A stretch of 64,000 bases of DNA, from positions 28,395,999 to 28,459,998 of the forward strand of contig NC_135505.1 in assembly GCF_052857255.1 (NCBI RefSeq), given 5' to 3'. The notes beneath the pieces were generated by a model that made no database searches, had not been told where the DNA came from, and worked only from the letters and a program-made list of their open reading frames with translations. The stretch comes from Amblyomma americanum. Taxonomy: Eukaryota > Arthropoda > Arachnida > Ixodida > Ixodidae. This document shows positions 46,295 to 57,706 of this stretch, piece after piece; the first letter of the stretch is position 1, and each line of letters starts with the position of its first letter. The position numbers and the translations under genes are program-made.

Positions 46295-47689
46295 GCTCAT
46301 GCCCAGCTGTGGCAAATTTGTAGTGTGGCTCACGCGAAGCCCGGTGTTGACGAGCCTAGTGAAGCTTTTTGCTTCAAAATGAAGGATAAGATTTTTGCTA
46401 TCCCCGGCAATTGCACCGATACTGAAGCACCTGAGCTGGAGCAGCAGAAATAAAGGATAGCAGGAAAAATGAAGAAATGAAGTCAAAAAGGTTAGGGGAC
46501 AGGAAGACAGGATAGGAGAAGAGGTAATATACAAAAAATATTTACGCACTAAGAAATGGCTGCAGGTTGCGCGAGTGATTAGTTCATGATGTCGATGGCG
46601 GTGGGAATTCCGCTGCTTCCACGCATCGAAGAGCGATGGTTGTCGTGTGGAATTCAAGCCTCACTCTTCCTCTCCCTCTCCTTTCCTCCTTCCTTCTTTC
46701 CCAACCCCAACTTGATGGACACAGCCCTCGTGCCACCGTAACTCGCTATTCCGCTGCGCTAACAGTCGTTGTGGACTGTTCTTGAGCGCACTCGTGGTGT
46801 ACAATCGGGAGCTCTTGTTTTATGTTATTTTTGAGTATGCCTAGGGCAGGAAAGATATGAGTTTTAAACACAAGAATTTATGAGAGGTACGACGGAGGAA
46901 ACGTGTCTCTAACCTGCTGCTCCTGTCTAGGATAATTGACAAGGGAAGTGTATAGTTTAATTCAGCACTCCTGTACCGGGAGTTGCATTTTCTCTTCATT
47001 ACCGTGTATTTGAGACAATCGCGCATCATCTCATTTCTATTCTCTAAATGCTTGAATTCAGTTCTGTCGCAATACCTACTGCAGTGAAGTAATATTGGCT
47101 TTTGCCTCCATGGGACTGCTTACAAATGAAGTAAGCAATGTAAACAATCAATTACGGCTACGCCAGGATGAAGGTGGTTCCGCTCCATTGAGCTGAGCAG
47201 GATAAAAAAATCGAAGAAGGTTCTCGCTTTGCGCGGCGAATTAGGGATATAATATTCAATAGTATCCTCATGACCTCGGCCATGTGCCGATTAAGAAAAA
47301 TATACAGTATTGTCTGAGGCTCCGCAGCCGAAGATACATTCGTTCTGGCACGAGTACCTGATGTTACTCTCTAATTGAAATCAACTCCACTTCTAGGTCT
47401 CCCATAAATACATTGGACAAACATCGCCAGATGTTCAACAACCTTGTACTTGTGACCTAAAATCTACCAACGTGGCGCGCTTAAATTTCGTTAATGCACT
47501 GAGCTCTATCAAGGACCCCGTTGGTAGTGCTTTGAAAACAAGCTCGGCAAATAGATGCATAATTAGCGTTTAAGTAAACAAGCACTAAATGTTTGTCTCA
47601 AAAAAATTGACATATGCTCCTAGCCCAGACCAGTAAGAATGTTCGTCACGCAAAAAGAAGAAAAGAAATGTTTTGTACTTGTTGGTTTG
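46295..47689. other. No gene seen
   Basis: No supported coding region was found. A pyrimidine-rich stretch lies near 46660-46710. Confidence 0.4.
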
Positions 47690-48040
47690 CTCCTCTATCG
47701 CTTTTAACGCGGCAGCGTTAAACCCCTCATTCACGAGAAAACCCGTTTCCTGAAAGTCGGTGGTGTGAGCGAAAAATTTACGGTTATGAATCTGAGAGGT
47801 GGCCTCCAAGGGGCCACCTAAGTGGCAGGTGGGCCCCCTAGGCCACGTGACTTTCCTGCATTATCTCAACCTGCCCACCAAATAATGAGCGAATTATCCG
47901 CCGTGGCAGGTGGCCGGATAAATAATGATTGGTCACTAGGAAAGAGCAACCTCGGTCGCACAAAGCCCACCTGCCATTGCAGGGCGGTGGCACATCGCTT
48001 AACCGCTGCACCACTGCACCAGGAGTGCATGACTCACAGG
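47690..48040 (-). mobile_element. tRNA-derived SINE-like repeat, different family
   Basis: On the minus strand, GCAGTGGTGCAGCGGTTAAG is a good A-box-type tRNA head. A series of CAGGTGGGC, CACCTGCCAC and GGTGGCCCC short inverted motifs follows. It then runs into an AT-rich end including AACGCTGCCGCGTTAAAA. The B box is weak. The 3' boundary is uncertain. Confidence 0.5.
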
Positions 48041-48984
48041 GATCTATGGATGGAACCTAGAGAAGGGGAATATAGCCATGACCGATACCAGGTGTTACAG
48101 GCAAGGCTTTAAGTAATTCCCGAAAATAGGCATTGTTAGTCTAAAAACAGTCTTCACGGCGTAGCACTACCAGTGCTGGCCGACACCGGAAAGCTAGTGA
48201 ATTGTCCCAAGCAGCAAGCTCGTCAACCAATTTCAGATAATCAACCTTTTAACCACTAGAGCCAGACATCCAGCTGCAATGAGAGACCCGCAGCTGGCCG
48301 GCAGTAGTAGCCACATCAGCTCCCAGAACCTCAGAAACAGGATCACCCCCGCCGCCTCGGCTCGACAAAATTTTCCTGCATTGTGCGAAAATACATGCGC
48401 TTTCGAAAGCATGCAGACAAAGCAACCCCTTCAGTCCACGTAACTATTCAAAGTAGTCAAATCCTCCCGAGCCACAGCAGCAAGGACAATCGCGCCTTCA
48501 AAACTCCAAAAAACTGGTACGGCGGCAATAGATCCCCAACCGCAGCAAGGCGCCAAACTGCAACTGTCAAACAGGCATCTACCGGAAACCAGTTATTCAT
48601 TCATGGTGGGCGAACAGCGCAATAAAGGCGGGACAAAGGCAAGACAAGCGGACACCAGTTAACCAGCCCACCAATCAAGACGATTCACCATTCTTTGCCT
48701 AACGTGCCAACACCGGCAACACCACGCCGCAAAAGCCATACCTCCCTCCTCAAAAATCCCATTTCCGAAAAGTTCCCAGTTTTTTCTGTAGCTCCCTATG
48801 CACACGTTGCCGCGCCATACCCTTAAACCGAAGCTTAAGTGTTCCCTCCAATTTTCTTTCACTATGGAGCGGACTGTAATAACTATTTTTGCCACCTATG
48901 CCGCTGCTGCATTGGTAGAAAGCATCAAGGAGGATTTTTTAAATTTCTGTTTATAGTCGAAGGTGCCAAACAAAATAGGTGTAT
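48041..48984. other. No gene seen
   Basis: CTAGTGGTTAAAAGG on the minus strand near 48250 resembles an A box but has no clear partner. No coding region is supported. Confidence 0.35.
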
Positions 48985-49000
48985 TCGCTTTCACCCTAAT

Positions 49001-49235
49001 CCGCTGCGGTAAATCAGTGGCTAGGGCGCTCTGCTACTGATCCACCGCAGCGGGTAAGGGTGAAAGCGAACCCGGCCACCCGGCCACGGGGGCTGCGTTT
49101 CAATGGGGGCGAAACTCTAAGGCGCCCGTGTGCTCTGCGATGTCAGTGCACGTTAAAGATCCCCAGATGGTCGAATTTATAACGGAGCCCTCCACTACGG
49201 CACCTCTTTCTTCCTACCTTCTCTTAGTCCCTCCT
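49001..49235 (+). mobile_element. Ruka-like SINE with an internal inverted patch, cut by an LTR
   Basis: The head (CCGCTGCGGTAAATCAGTGG) and the body (GTTAAAGATCCCCAGATGG, GGAGCCCTCCACTACGG) are typical. Between CTGATCC and CGAACCCGGCC, the expected B-box-side sequence is replaced by the reverse complement of the SINE's own upstream flank (48985-49011). The copy stops at TCCCTCC, where the LTR (TGTCACATATG) begins at 49236. Confidence 0.8.
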
Positions 49236-50045
49236 TGTCACATATGTTAAGGAGCCTAAATTAAATTTTAAAGGAAAGAGTTGTGAAGAAGACGACGTGA
49301 ATTAACCGAAGAATAAAGAGGAAGAAGAAGCAGTCGGTGCGGTTGAGAGAGATGATTGGTGGTGGAAAATCATTCGGTGAGATTGAGAGAGATGATTGGT
49401 GGAGAAGAGAAGAAGACGACGACAAGGCTTACGTGGATTAACACCGAGGCTATAAAAGGGCCAGTGAGAGCGAGGCACTGGGAGGCAACAGCAGAGAAGC
49501 AGAGGCTCCGGCGGGTCAGGGACACTTTGGCTGGAAGAGAGCGACGCCGGCTACTGCTCCGGTGAGCTACGGCATCGCATCGTGGACTTCCGGGCCCAGT
49601 CAAGTTGCAAAAGCAGCTTTTTGCCTGGAAATACTTCCAGTTGTTCTCGAGAAATCAATTCAATTCAATACAGGCTGGTATGCCTGAGCTCGTTCCGGGG
49701 AGTCAACCGATGACGCTACCACCTGCTACGGCCAGGGGTGTCTCCAGCGCTGTTGCCGCCCATCCAGGTGGTGCCCCCAACGCCAACAACACCGGTATCA
49801 CCTCCACGGGCGCTTGGACCCGCAGCTTGTGCGACGCAGCCAGCGACGCCAGCCCAAGCGCGTCGAACGCCGCCAGTGACACCAGCCCAAGTACGTCGAA
49901 CGCCGCCTCGACGCCGGATACTGGATCCATACAGCGCCGCAGCCATACCGAACCAAACGTGAGCACGAACGACGAACGCTAGAAGTATACGCTGGTAACA
50001 GTGTGCCCGGGTCGTGTGTATTTATAGTATTTGTGTATTTGTGTA
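49236..50045 (+). repeat. LTR of Gypsy-2, plus orientation
   Basis: It starts TGTCACATATGTTAAGGAGC and includes a TATA-like box (GGCTATAAAAGGGCCAG, about 49450). A region of GCCAGCGACGCCAGCCCAAG direct repeats lies near 49836-49900. It lacks the last part of the LTR (compare 55562-55700). It is the mirror partner of 50046-50659. Confidence 0.85.
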
Positions 50046-50659
50046 TGGGTCCAGTATCCGGCGTCGAGGCGGCGTTCGACGTTCTTGGGCTGGCGTCGCT
50101 GGCGGCGTTCGACGCGCTTGGGCTGGCGTCGCTGGCTGCGTAGTACAAGCTCCAGGTCCAAGCGCCCGTGGAGGTGATGCCGGCGTTGTTGGCGTTGGGG
50201 GCACCACCCGGATGGGTGGCAACAGCGCTGGGGACACACCTGACCGTAGCAGGTGGTAGCGTACTCGGTTGTCTCCCCGGAACGGGCTCAGGCACGGAAG
50301 GAAGCCCACGATGCGATGCCGTATAACGCGAGCTCACAGGAGCAGTAGTCGGCGTCGCTCTCTTCCAGCCAAAGTGTCCCTGACCCGCCGGAGCCTCCGC
50401 TTCTCTGCTGTTCCCCCCAGTGCCTCGCTCTCATTCGCCCTTTTATAGCCTTGGTGTTAGTCCACGTAAGCCTTGTCGTCGTCTTCTTCTCTTCTCCACC
50501 AATCATCTCTCTCCCCCTCGCAGAATGCTTCTCCACCAATCATCTCTCTCCACCTCACCGAATGCTTCTTCTTCCCCTTTATTCTTCGGTTAATTCACGT
50601 CGTCTTCTTCACAACTCTTTTCTTTAAAATATAATTTAGGCTCCTTAATATATGTGACA
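50046..50659 (-). repeat. 3' LTR of Gypsy-2 (minus orientation), truncated and fused to the inverted LTR
   Basis: Read on the minus strand from 50659 it repeats TGTCACATATATTAAGGAGC, GGCTATAAAAGGGCG and the GCCAGCGACGCCAGCCCAAG units, ending at 50046 against the plus-orientation LTR. A purine run (GAGAGAGGGGGCCC) lies immediately upstream, as expected for the polypurine tract of a minus-strand element. Confidence 0.85.
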
Positions 50660-51028
50660 AGGGCCCCCTCTCTCAAGAGTTTTTCCATCAAAAACTGCTC
50701 ACGTCATCCTCATCTCCAAGCCATATACAGCCAACCGACTATCTTCTGTGGCGGTTCTGGACCCAGCCCACAACACATCGCAGATCTCCGGCACACACCA
50801 AACACACACCACTAACACAGCACACCAAACTGCGTTTTCAGAACACTAACACATCACTCCCGCCGTCCGTACAGAGTCCTTAATAAACATGTTCGTGTTC
50901 ACAACCCACTCCCTTGTATGATCAAATAACACCAACGACAGCAGCAACCACAACAAGATAAATCCCAGAGATACGTATATTAACACAGCAACAGCAACAA
51001 GATACATCACAGAGATTCGTAGAGCTGT

Positions 51029-51457
51029 TCAGTTGGCTCTACTCATGAAGTCCGCTCCAACGTTATCTCTGCCTTTAATATATTCCACCTGAAATGAGTA
51101 TTCTTGCAAGGCCAAACTCCATCTCATAACATTACTATTGTTCATTTTGGCCTTGGTTAAGTATTCAAGCGGTTGATGATCTGTTTGAACCCTGAAATGT
51201 CTCCCATACAGATAAATGTGGATTTTCTTTACTGCCCACACCACCGACAACCATTTCTTTTCAAATTTGGAGTAGTTGCGTTCACTAGCCGATAATATCT
51301 TGCTTGCAAAAAATACCGGATGTAGCACGCGATTCTCTTGTTCCAAGAGTACGGCTCCTAAAGCTCGGTCTGACTCATCAGTGCGATGCACTAACTCGTT
51401 ACCCAGATTCGGAGCAAGCAGAACGGGTGGTTTTGCCATATACCCTTTTAACATCAC
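51029..51457 (-). pseudogene. Gypsy-2 RNase H
   Basis: The frame shows LVHRTDESDRALGAVLLEQE, FFASKILSASERNYSKFEKK, FRVQTDHQPLEYL and EYIKGRDNVGADFMSR. The first catalytic Asp position (usually TDAS) reads TDES, and the other residues are typical. A stop after SRAN ends the polyprotein. Only about 370 bases separate this from the 3' LTR, leaving no room for a downstream integrase. Confidence 0.85.
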
Positions 51458-51544
51458 GAATGTACTTTCATGTTCAGCAGTCCAGTACAGCTTATTGCTT
51501 GCCCCCTTCTAAGTTAGTTCGACAAGCGGGTCGGCTATGTTGGC

Positions 51545-52462
51545 TTAATCAGGAATAAAGTCCCTGTAGTACCCCGTCAGACCCAGGAACGAGTGTACCT
51601 CTTTCTTTGTCGTCGGTGTCTGGGCCTGCTGTATTTTGTCGAAGATGTCGTCTTTCATCGCGATACGACCCATCCCCAGCTTGTGTCCTAGGAAAGAAAT
51701 GGCTTCAAAGCCCACCTCACATTTTGCCGGTTTTATGGTCAACCTGGCTTGCTGAATTCTATCAAATAGTTTTTCTAGCGTAATTACCTGCTTTTCACAC
51801 GTATCTGTTGCGACCAGGATGTCATCAATATAGTATTATAAATTTTGGAGGACATCCAAAACCTTCCTCATCAGCTTCGTGAATATTGCAGATGCTGTCT
51901 TCAAAACAAAAGGCATGAATTTAAACTGGAATAAATCCGCCGAGCACGAAAAGGCAGTCTACGCTTCAGAAGAATCTTCCATTGGTATATGCCAATACCC
52001 TTTAGCTAAGTCAAATTTAGAAAAAAACCTTTTGTGAGCCACCTTAGCGAACACCACGTCCGCTCTTGGTATGTGTTCTGCATCGGGTACTATGGTGTAA
52101 TTTAGCCGACGAAGATCTACACACAGTCGGTTAGTACCATCGGGTTTTTTGACAACCACAAGAGGCGCATTGTATGCTGACCACGACCTCTCAATCACAC
52201 CAAGCTCCAACATCTCCCGCACCTCCTTTCCTATTGATTCTTGAATTGCTAAAGGTAGTGGGTATTGCTTCACGCTGATTGGTCTATCTGTAGGGAGATC
52301 TAGTCTGCAACATATGACATCCGTTTTGCCCGGCACATCTGGAAACACACCCTCTTTGCTTTGGTGTAGGGCCTTTATCTGTGAGCTTCGGGCTTCATTC
52401 AATTTGGGATTTATTAGCACCTTATCCCAATCTACCGTTTTCTTCCCACTGCATGTGGGCAT
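51545..52462 (-). pseudogene. Gypsy-2 reverse transcriptase
   Basis: The fragment from 52462 has EMLELGVIERSWSAYNAPLV, RLCVDLRRLNYTIV and FSKFDLAKGYWHIPM. After a stop at about 51961 the same frame continues with FKFMPFVLKTASAIFTKLM, then a stop, then the catalytic box YYIDDILVATD near 51830. The connection domain continues (KCEVGFEAISFLGHKLG, LGLTGYYRDFIPD). Three or more in-frame stops interrupt an otherwise aligned frame, so decay is by point mutation. Confidence 0.85.
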
Positions 52463-52539
52463 CTCGAAACATCATCTGTCTCCTCGGCTACTACCGATCA
52501 TACTACCTTGGGGCCGTAGCGCACGGGACCGCTTTCTTC

Positions 52540-53640
52540 GTATTTCTTCAACATATTTACATGGAAAACGTACTTAGTGTCATCTACCAATAATTCATAG
52601 CCCGAGTCCTTTTTCCTCCGCGTCACACGGTACGGGCCTTCCATTGCATCATTAACTTATTATGATCCGTGGGTAGCAGTACAAGAACCCTGTCGCCCAG
52701 ATTCGGATTTCTGTGAAGGGAGTTCTTGTCATCATATCCTTTATAGCGTTCGCGCGCCCTTTCCAGGCACTGATGTGCAAGCCTGCATGTTTCCTTCAAC
52801 CTGTCCCGCAACTCAAGCACGTATGTGTATGTTGTCTTGAGATCTGATGCCATCTCTTTATTAGCCCACAGCTCCTTGAGTATTACAAGTGGACTTCTAA
52901 CGGTTCTCCCATACAACATCTCGAAGGGCGAGAACCCAAGACTCGTTTGCGGTACTTCGCTGTAAGCGAACAAAAGAGCTGGGAGATATCTATCCCAATC
53001 AGTAGGTCTCTCCTGGCACATTTTCTTGATCATGTTTTTGAGGGTGGCGTTGAACCGCTCTACAAGCACATTACACATAGGATGGTAAGGCGTTGTCAGT
53101 AATTGCCTTACTGACAAAAGGCGGTTAACCTCCTTCATTAGTTCAGATGTGAAGTTCGAGCCCCGGTCACTCAAAACTTCTCTCGGGAACCCATAACGCG
53201 AAAACATTTCCACGAGACCCTCCGCCACTTGGATACTGTCAATAGTTCTCAGTGGAATAGCGTCAGGATAACGAGTGGCCACGTCAACCAGAGTAAGCAC
53301 ATATCTATTGCCTTTTGGCTGACACTGGAGACATTGGCCCCACAATGTCAATAGCAACTCGCTGAAAAGGTAGATTGATGGCTGGCATCTTGCCCAGAGG
53401 TACGGAACCAACTCTTTCCTTCGGAACTGTGCGCTGGCACACATCAAATGAGCGAACAGAGCGCTTAACGTCACTCTGAACACCCTGCCACAAGAACTCC
53501 TCGGTGATCCTAGACACCGTTTTTTGAACACCCTGGAGTCCGGCCATAATGGCGTCATGTCCTAAGCGTAGCACGGTCTCTCGCATATCTCTATGTAACA
53601 CCAGCTGTTGGACCCGCCTTCCTGAACAAAATATACATTC
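52540..53640 (-). pseudogene. Gypsy-2 integrase
   Basis: The N-terminal zinc region (LVLHRDMRETVLRLGHDAIM, then RSFDVCQR) has lost the second His and at least one Cys of the HHCC set. The core has AIDIVGPMSPV (first Asp), a frame change at about 53320, LTLVDVATRYPDAIPL, VLSDRGSNFTSEL (second Asp) and NVLVERFNATLKNM (catalytic Glu kept). The C-terminal module ends with LLPTDHNKLMMQWK and a segment like VFHVNMLKKY just before RT begins. Adjacent to protease on one side and RT on the other, it fixes the unusual gene order. Confidence 0.85.
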
Positions 53641-54056
53641 CCTGTGCAAAAGATTATTTACCATTTGATACTCGAATGATGTCCGACTCTTCTTTCTTTT
53701 CACCTTTTCCCCGACTCTTTCTAAGCAGGCCTTCAATCTCAGGTCTTCTTTTTGACTAATTGCAATTTCGCCCGGTGTTATGCTCAGAAACATCGCAGCA
53801 GCAGTAGAGAGCGGGCGCTGCGTTGCTCGAGCTGTCGCTTGAGCTCTTGTCTCCACTACTGACGAGAAACTGACTGCATCCGTCTGAGCTGTCGCAGGGC
53901 TTTCCTTCTTTGGATGTTCTTCAACGTCGAGCGTCCTCCACTCGGGATCGGGGTCTTCGACACTTCTTGATCCCGTGATGTTTCCCAAAATGAAACCGTA
54001 GATGGGTTGGGGTACGCATTTTGCAACCACCTGCCCAGTATAATATCGCGTGGACA

Positions 54057-55410
54057 CTAGAATCCTGGAAGGTACCTTACTGTGCCATCTACAAGAGTGA
54101 TGGCCGACGCTTCCCCTGTAAGATCCTCGTCCTTCACCAGGCTTCTGCGAACCAAGTCTGTGTTGGCTCCGCTGTCTCTAAGCGCCAATGTAGGACGGTC
54201 CCCTATTTGCCCAACCACCACCGGCACTGTTGCTTTCGACTTGGGTGTTCCACTCACTGCCTCATTTTCCAGCAGCATTTGCTCTCCTTTCAGCTGTGGA
54301 ACTTCGGGTGTCGTGACAAGTTCTACCCTAGAGTCGACAACGCATGCAGCTCGGTCCTGCGTTCTGTATCGGCACTCATCCAGAGTATGACCCCTCCTCT
54401 TACAACCTTGACACACAACCTGTGTTTTCTGGGCAGCGCTACTAGTCCGACAGTCAGGTACACGGTGTCCTACCTTGCCGCAGAGAAAACACCTTACTGG
54501 CGCCTTAGATGCACCGCCATATGATATTGGTTTTGCCGCATCTGTCTCTAAGGTCTTTTGGGTTTCCTCCTTTGAATTACTCAAATTTCTTAACCCTTGT
54601 GCCTCGAGGAATTGTTCTGCAGTGTCGGCGAACTCTTCCAGCGAACACAACTTTCTTTCTTTCAGGAATAGCGCCAGCTTTGAGCTGCAACACGCTAAAA
54701 ATTGCTCTGTGACCAGCATGTCACGCACACCTTCAAAACTCTTTTCTGTGTTTGACATATCAAGCCCCCTATCAAAATAGTTGGATAGCCTGCAGGAAAA
54801 CTGCTTAGCGGTTAGCGGTTTCTGAATACTCAGGTTTCGCGGTGCGAAATCTCTCACGGAAAACCACTGCCGTAAGCCTGAATACTTGGAGGACCGCCTT
54901 TTTGACTTTCTCGTAGTCCATGGAATCAGTGGCAGGCATCCTTCCAAACACATTCAGTGCCTCTCCGACTAAACACATGCTCAATGCCGTGGTTCATTCA
55001 CTGCGCTCCCAGCCTTGCCCCAAAGCTATCCGCTCGAATCGTTGCAGATATGCAACCAAACCATCTCTCTTGTCATCGAAAAGAGCCATCAGCTTTCTTG
55101 GGCAAACTATGGCCGGTCTGGGTGATTCTGTACCCGCCAAGGAACGTTGATCATTGTCCGTGATATCGTCATAACCTCCCGCGACATGCGCCTGTTTCCA
55201 CAAAATAAACTCCTTCTCCCGTTCTATCCTTTTTTTTCCTGTTCTTCTGCATCGCGGGCTCTTCTAGCTTCTCGCTCTTCTGCCTCGCGAGCTCTTTTCG
55301 CCTCGAGCTCTTCTGTTTCGCGAGCGTCTGCGCGTGCTTGCGCCCTTTCCTCTCTCTGCCCATCTTCCTCCTCTTTCTGCCTCTTTGCCTCCTCTTCATA
55401 GAGACGCAAC
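54057..55410 (-). pseudogene. Gypsy-2 gag and protease
   Basis: An N-terminal highly charged coiled-coil-like region (55409-55224, rich in Glu, Arg and Ala) leads into a capsid-like part. This includes LMALFDDKRDGLVAYLQRFE and YVKHRKEF-type segments in broken frames. Two zinc knuckles follow at about 54480-54370: CFLCGKVGHRVPDC and CQGCKRRGHTLDEC. The protease active site reads LALRDSGANTDLVRR (DSGA) at about 54160, followed at once by the integrase part of pol. Several stops separate the pieces. Confidence 0.78.
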
Positions 55411-55561
55411 GCCTCTTATTTGCTTAACCCCAGCTTGAGCTCTAGTTCTAACGTTTTTTGCCAAATCCATCCTTTCTGCCGTCAAGAGATCGGAAAGATC
55501 TGAGACAAAGCAAACAGAAAAAAAAAGAAAGGAATCCTGGCACAGGCTCGCCACTTATCTT

Positions 55562-55895
55562 TGTCACGGATTTCTGCGGAGAACGCTCGGACGGAAAGAA
55601 CGACTAGGCGACCGGTGTACCCACACAAGCGCACATTTAATACAGCCTACTTGACACACACACTAGAACACAAAATTAACAAAACTAACACAAAACACAA
55701 ATGCTATAAATACACACGATCCGGGCACACTGCTATCTGCGTCTACTACTAGCGTTCGGTGTTCGTGCTCACGTTTGCTTCGGTGTGGCTGCGGCGCTGT
55801 ATGGATCCAGTATCTGGCGTCGAAGCGGCGTTCGACGTACTTGGGCTGGCGTCGCTGGCGTCGTTCGACGCGCTTGGGCTGGCGTCGCTGGCTGC

Positions 55896-55897
<2 letters not shown>
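55562..55897 (-). repeat. 5' LTR of Gypsy-2, truncated
   Basis: It contains the 3' part of the LTR, ending ATCCGTGACA on the minus strand at 55562. Its other edge is cut by the TA tract at 55898 within the GCCAGCGACGCCAGCCCAAG repeats. It shares GGATCCATACAGCGCCGCAG and GTGTGCCCGGATCGTGTG-type segments with the LTR pair at 49236-50659. Confidence 0.8.

Positions 55898-55989
<92 letters not shown>
55898..55989. repeat. (TA)n microsatellite
   Basis: About 46 units, truncating the Gypsy-2 LTR on one side. Confidence 0.98.
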
Positions 55990-55993
<4 letters not shown>

Positions 55994-56024
55994 CGAACGT
56001 AGGTTGCGTTGGCTCCGCAGAATA

Positions 56025-56143
56025 AAGATTTAAGAGAAGTGGGCACTTCTACAAAGACACTTTTATTTATCAACGTTTCGACCGCACCGCGGTCGAAACG
56101 TTGATAAATAAAAGTGTCTGTAGAAGTGCCCACTTCTCTTCAA

Positions 56144-56145
<2 letters not shown>
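56025..56145. mobile_element. Palindrome of two inverted Penelope-like tails
   Basis: AGAGAAGTGGGCACTTCTAC at about 56032 is mirrored by GTAGAAGTGCCCACTTCTCT at about 56120. The arms meet in GACCGCACCGCGGTC (about 56083-56097). The right arm (GCGGTCGAAACGTTGATAAA onward) matches the tail at 63938-64000. The two copies are fused within what would be helix II of the hammerhead-like fold, so neither retains the CTGAAGA box. Confidence 0.85.

Positions 56146-56184
<39 letters not shown>
56146..56184. repeat. (TA)n microsatellite
   Basis: About 20 units between the Penelope-like palindrome and the left end of the long-TIR transposon. Confidence 0.98.
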
Positions 56185-56186
<2 letters not shown>

Positions 56187-56900
56187 GCATGTTCAAAAAG
56201 AAAAAAAGAACGGTAATCGAGGTCCCATGACCATTTTTTGTTTTCAATTAAATTTTTATATGTTATTGGTAAATGTGTCCACACAAAGGAATGAACCTTA
56301 GTTTTGCCAGGAACTTCGTAGTTTTCTCGGAAAAAAATCGTATGTCACAAGAGGTGGAGAATATCGTTTTTGCCACTTCGCAAAGTTGCAAGTTTGGAGC
56401 ATCACTGCATGCACAATAAATGGTTTCCGCGTATAAGTATTTTTTCATTACTTCAATACAACTTTTACTATACGAACAATTAAAAAAACGTTTTCTTGCT
56501 TCGTTAATCTTCTGAGTAAAAAATCACAAACTTCGCTTCCGGAGCTGTGCGGTGCCAAAAAGGCACTTTTCAGGGCAGCCTTAGGTCAAGATGCGTAAAG
56601 ATCTCCCGACTGAGTCTTTTTCTATGTATTTTTCAGCTACTTTGAATCACTTCAGGCAAGTTTTGTAGCTCTACACTTGACCTATATTTTTCAATATGGC
56701 GTCAAAATTGGCAGAAATTCGAAAACGTCGAAAAAGTGACAACTTTGACTTGAAGTTAAAAAAAACATAATCGAATTTTATTACAATTTTCCCTAATAAT
56801 ACTCAATACTTCATAATTTTAAGGCACCAAGAAAGTATTGCATTATATTGTTTGAAAGTATGAAAATAAATACAAAACGGACTTCATGATTTCAATCCAT
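56185..56900 (+). repeat. Left terminal inverted repeat
   Basis: The match to the right repeat extends from the tip (CGGCATGTTCA) to at least the ATACAAAAC block near 56875. Small indels are present. It is AT-rich and non-coding. Confidence 0.8.
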
Positions 56901-57706
56901 ACGACTGCTCAGTATTCCCTCTTAGCATGCGCAATCATCAGAAGCTGGTTTTAGTGTTGATATTTTGTAAGTAAATTTTGAACGCTACAGTTGCTGAGTT
57001 CATAAGTGTAATTTGTAAGCGTTTTTTTCTATTACAATCACAGGTCTAAAGCTCCTATTCGCTTTCGTACTGTTCTAACGGTGGGACCTAAATTACTGTA
57101 AGCGTATTTCAGCACGTTATTTTGCAGTGACGTGTGTGTAGGGGTAGTTTATGCAAACAATTAATGCACCCGTCGCACTCTCAAGGTGACTAACTGCTAC
57201 CGCCGCTCCAGGGATGAACCGCACTTGGCAGCCGCTCCTAAAGCTATGTAGCCCGGCGCGACACTTAATTTCACAGCACGATGTGTGCCGCCGCCGCACC
57301 TAGGCTTTAGCCGCCGCTATCATCTTTCCATCGCAACGCACCGAACGCCTGGCAGTTATGCCTCAGCCTTCGACCTTCGACCGAGATGACCCTTGTGAGC
57401 GGATGTTGTTCGGATCTCGAGTTTTGTGTGTCGTTTTCCAGGCCTGGTAGACCCGGTGGGGTCGTTTTCTGTGCTCACGTGTTTTCTCTGCGCTGGAGCG
57501 CTCCGTCGACAAGCATACTTGGTATCTCGGTCTCAGCTCGTACGCCAGACTGAAACAAGATCAGTGTCGACGGTGGGCAGCCTGTGTTAAAAATCCATTC
57601 ATCTGTCCATCTCCTTTTTTTTTTGGAAAAGCAGTTCTGGGCCCTGCATCCGTCACCTGCTCTTCTGTCTCGCGATAATCTCCGGAAGCGGTGAGCTTTT
57701 GCTTTC

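Larger units (their letters stand above)
50660..55561 (-). mobile_element. Interior of Gypsy-2, INT-before-RT (Gmr1-like) order
   Basis: On the minus strand the order is gag (about 55410-54150), protease (about 54120-54060), integrase (about 53640-52540), reverse transcriptase (52460-51545) and RNase H (51457-51029). In most Ty3/Gypsy elements integrase comes last. The copia-like placement is known from the Gmr1-like group. The interior is about 4.9 kb with stops in several places. The LTRs begin and end with the inverted pair TGTCAC/GTGACA. Confidence 0.82.

Noticed and set aside
45865..46323. Plus-strand 152-codon frame over the CRE repeats
   Set aside because: It runs antisense to the better-supported minus-strand ORF and its Arg/Ala-rich end is a by-product of GC-rich repeats.
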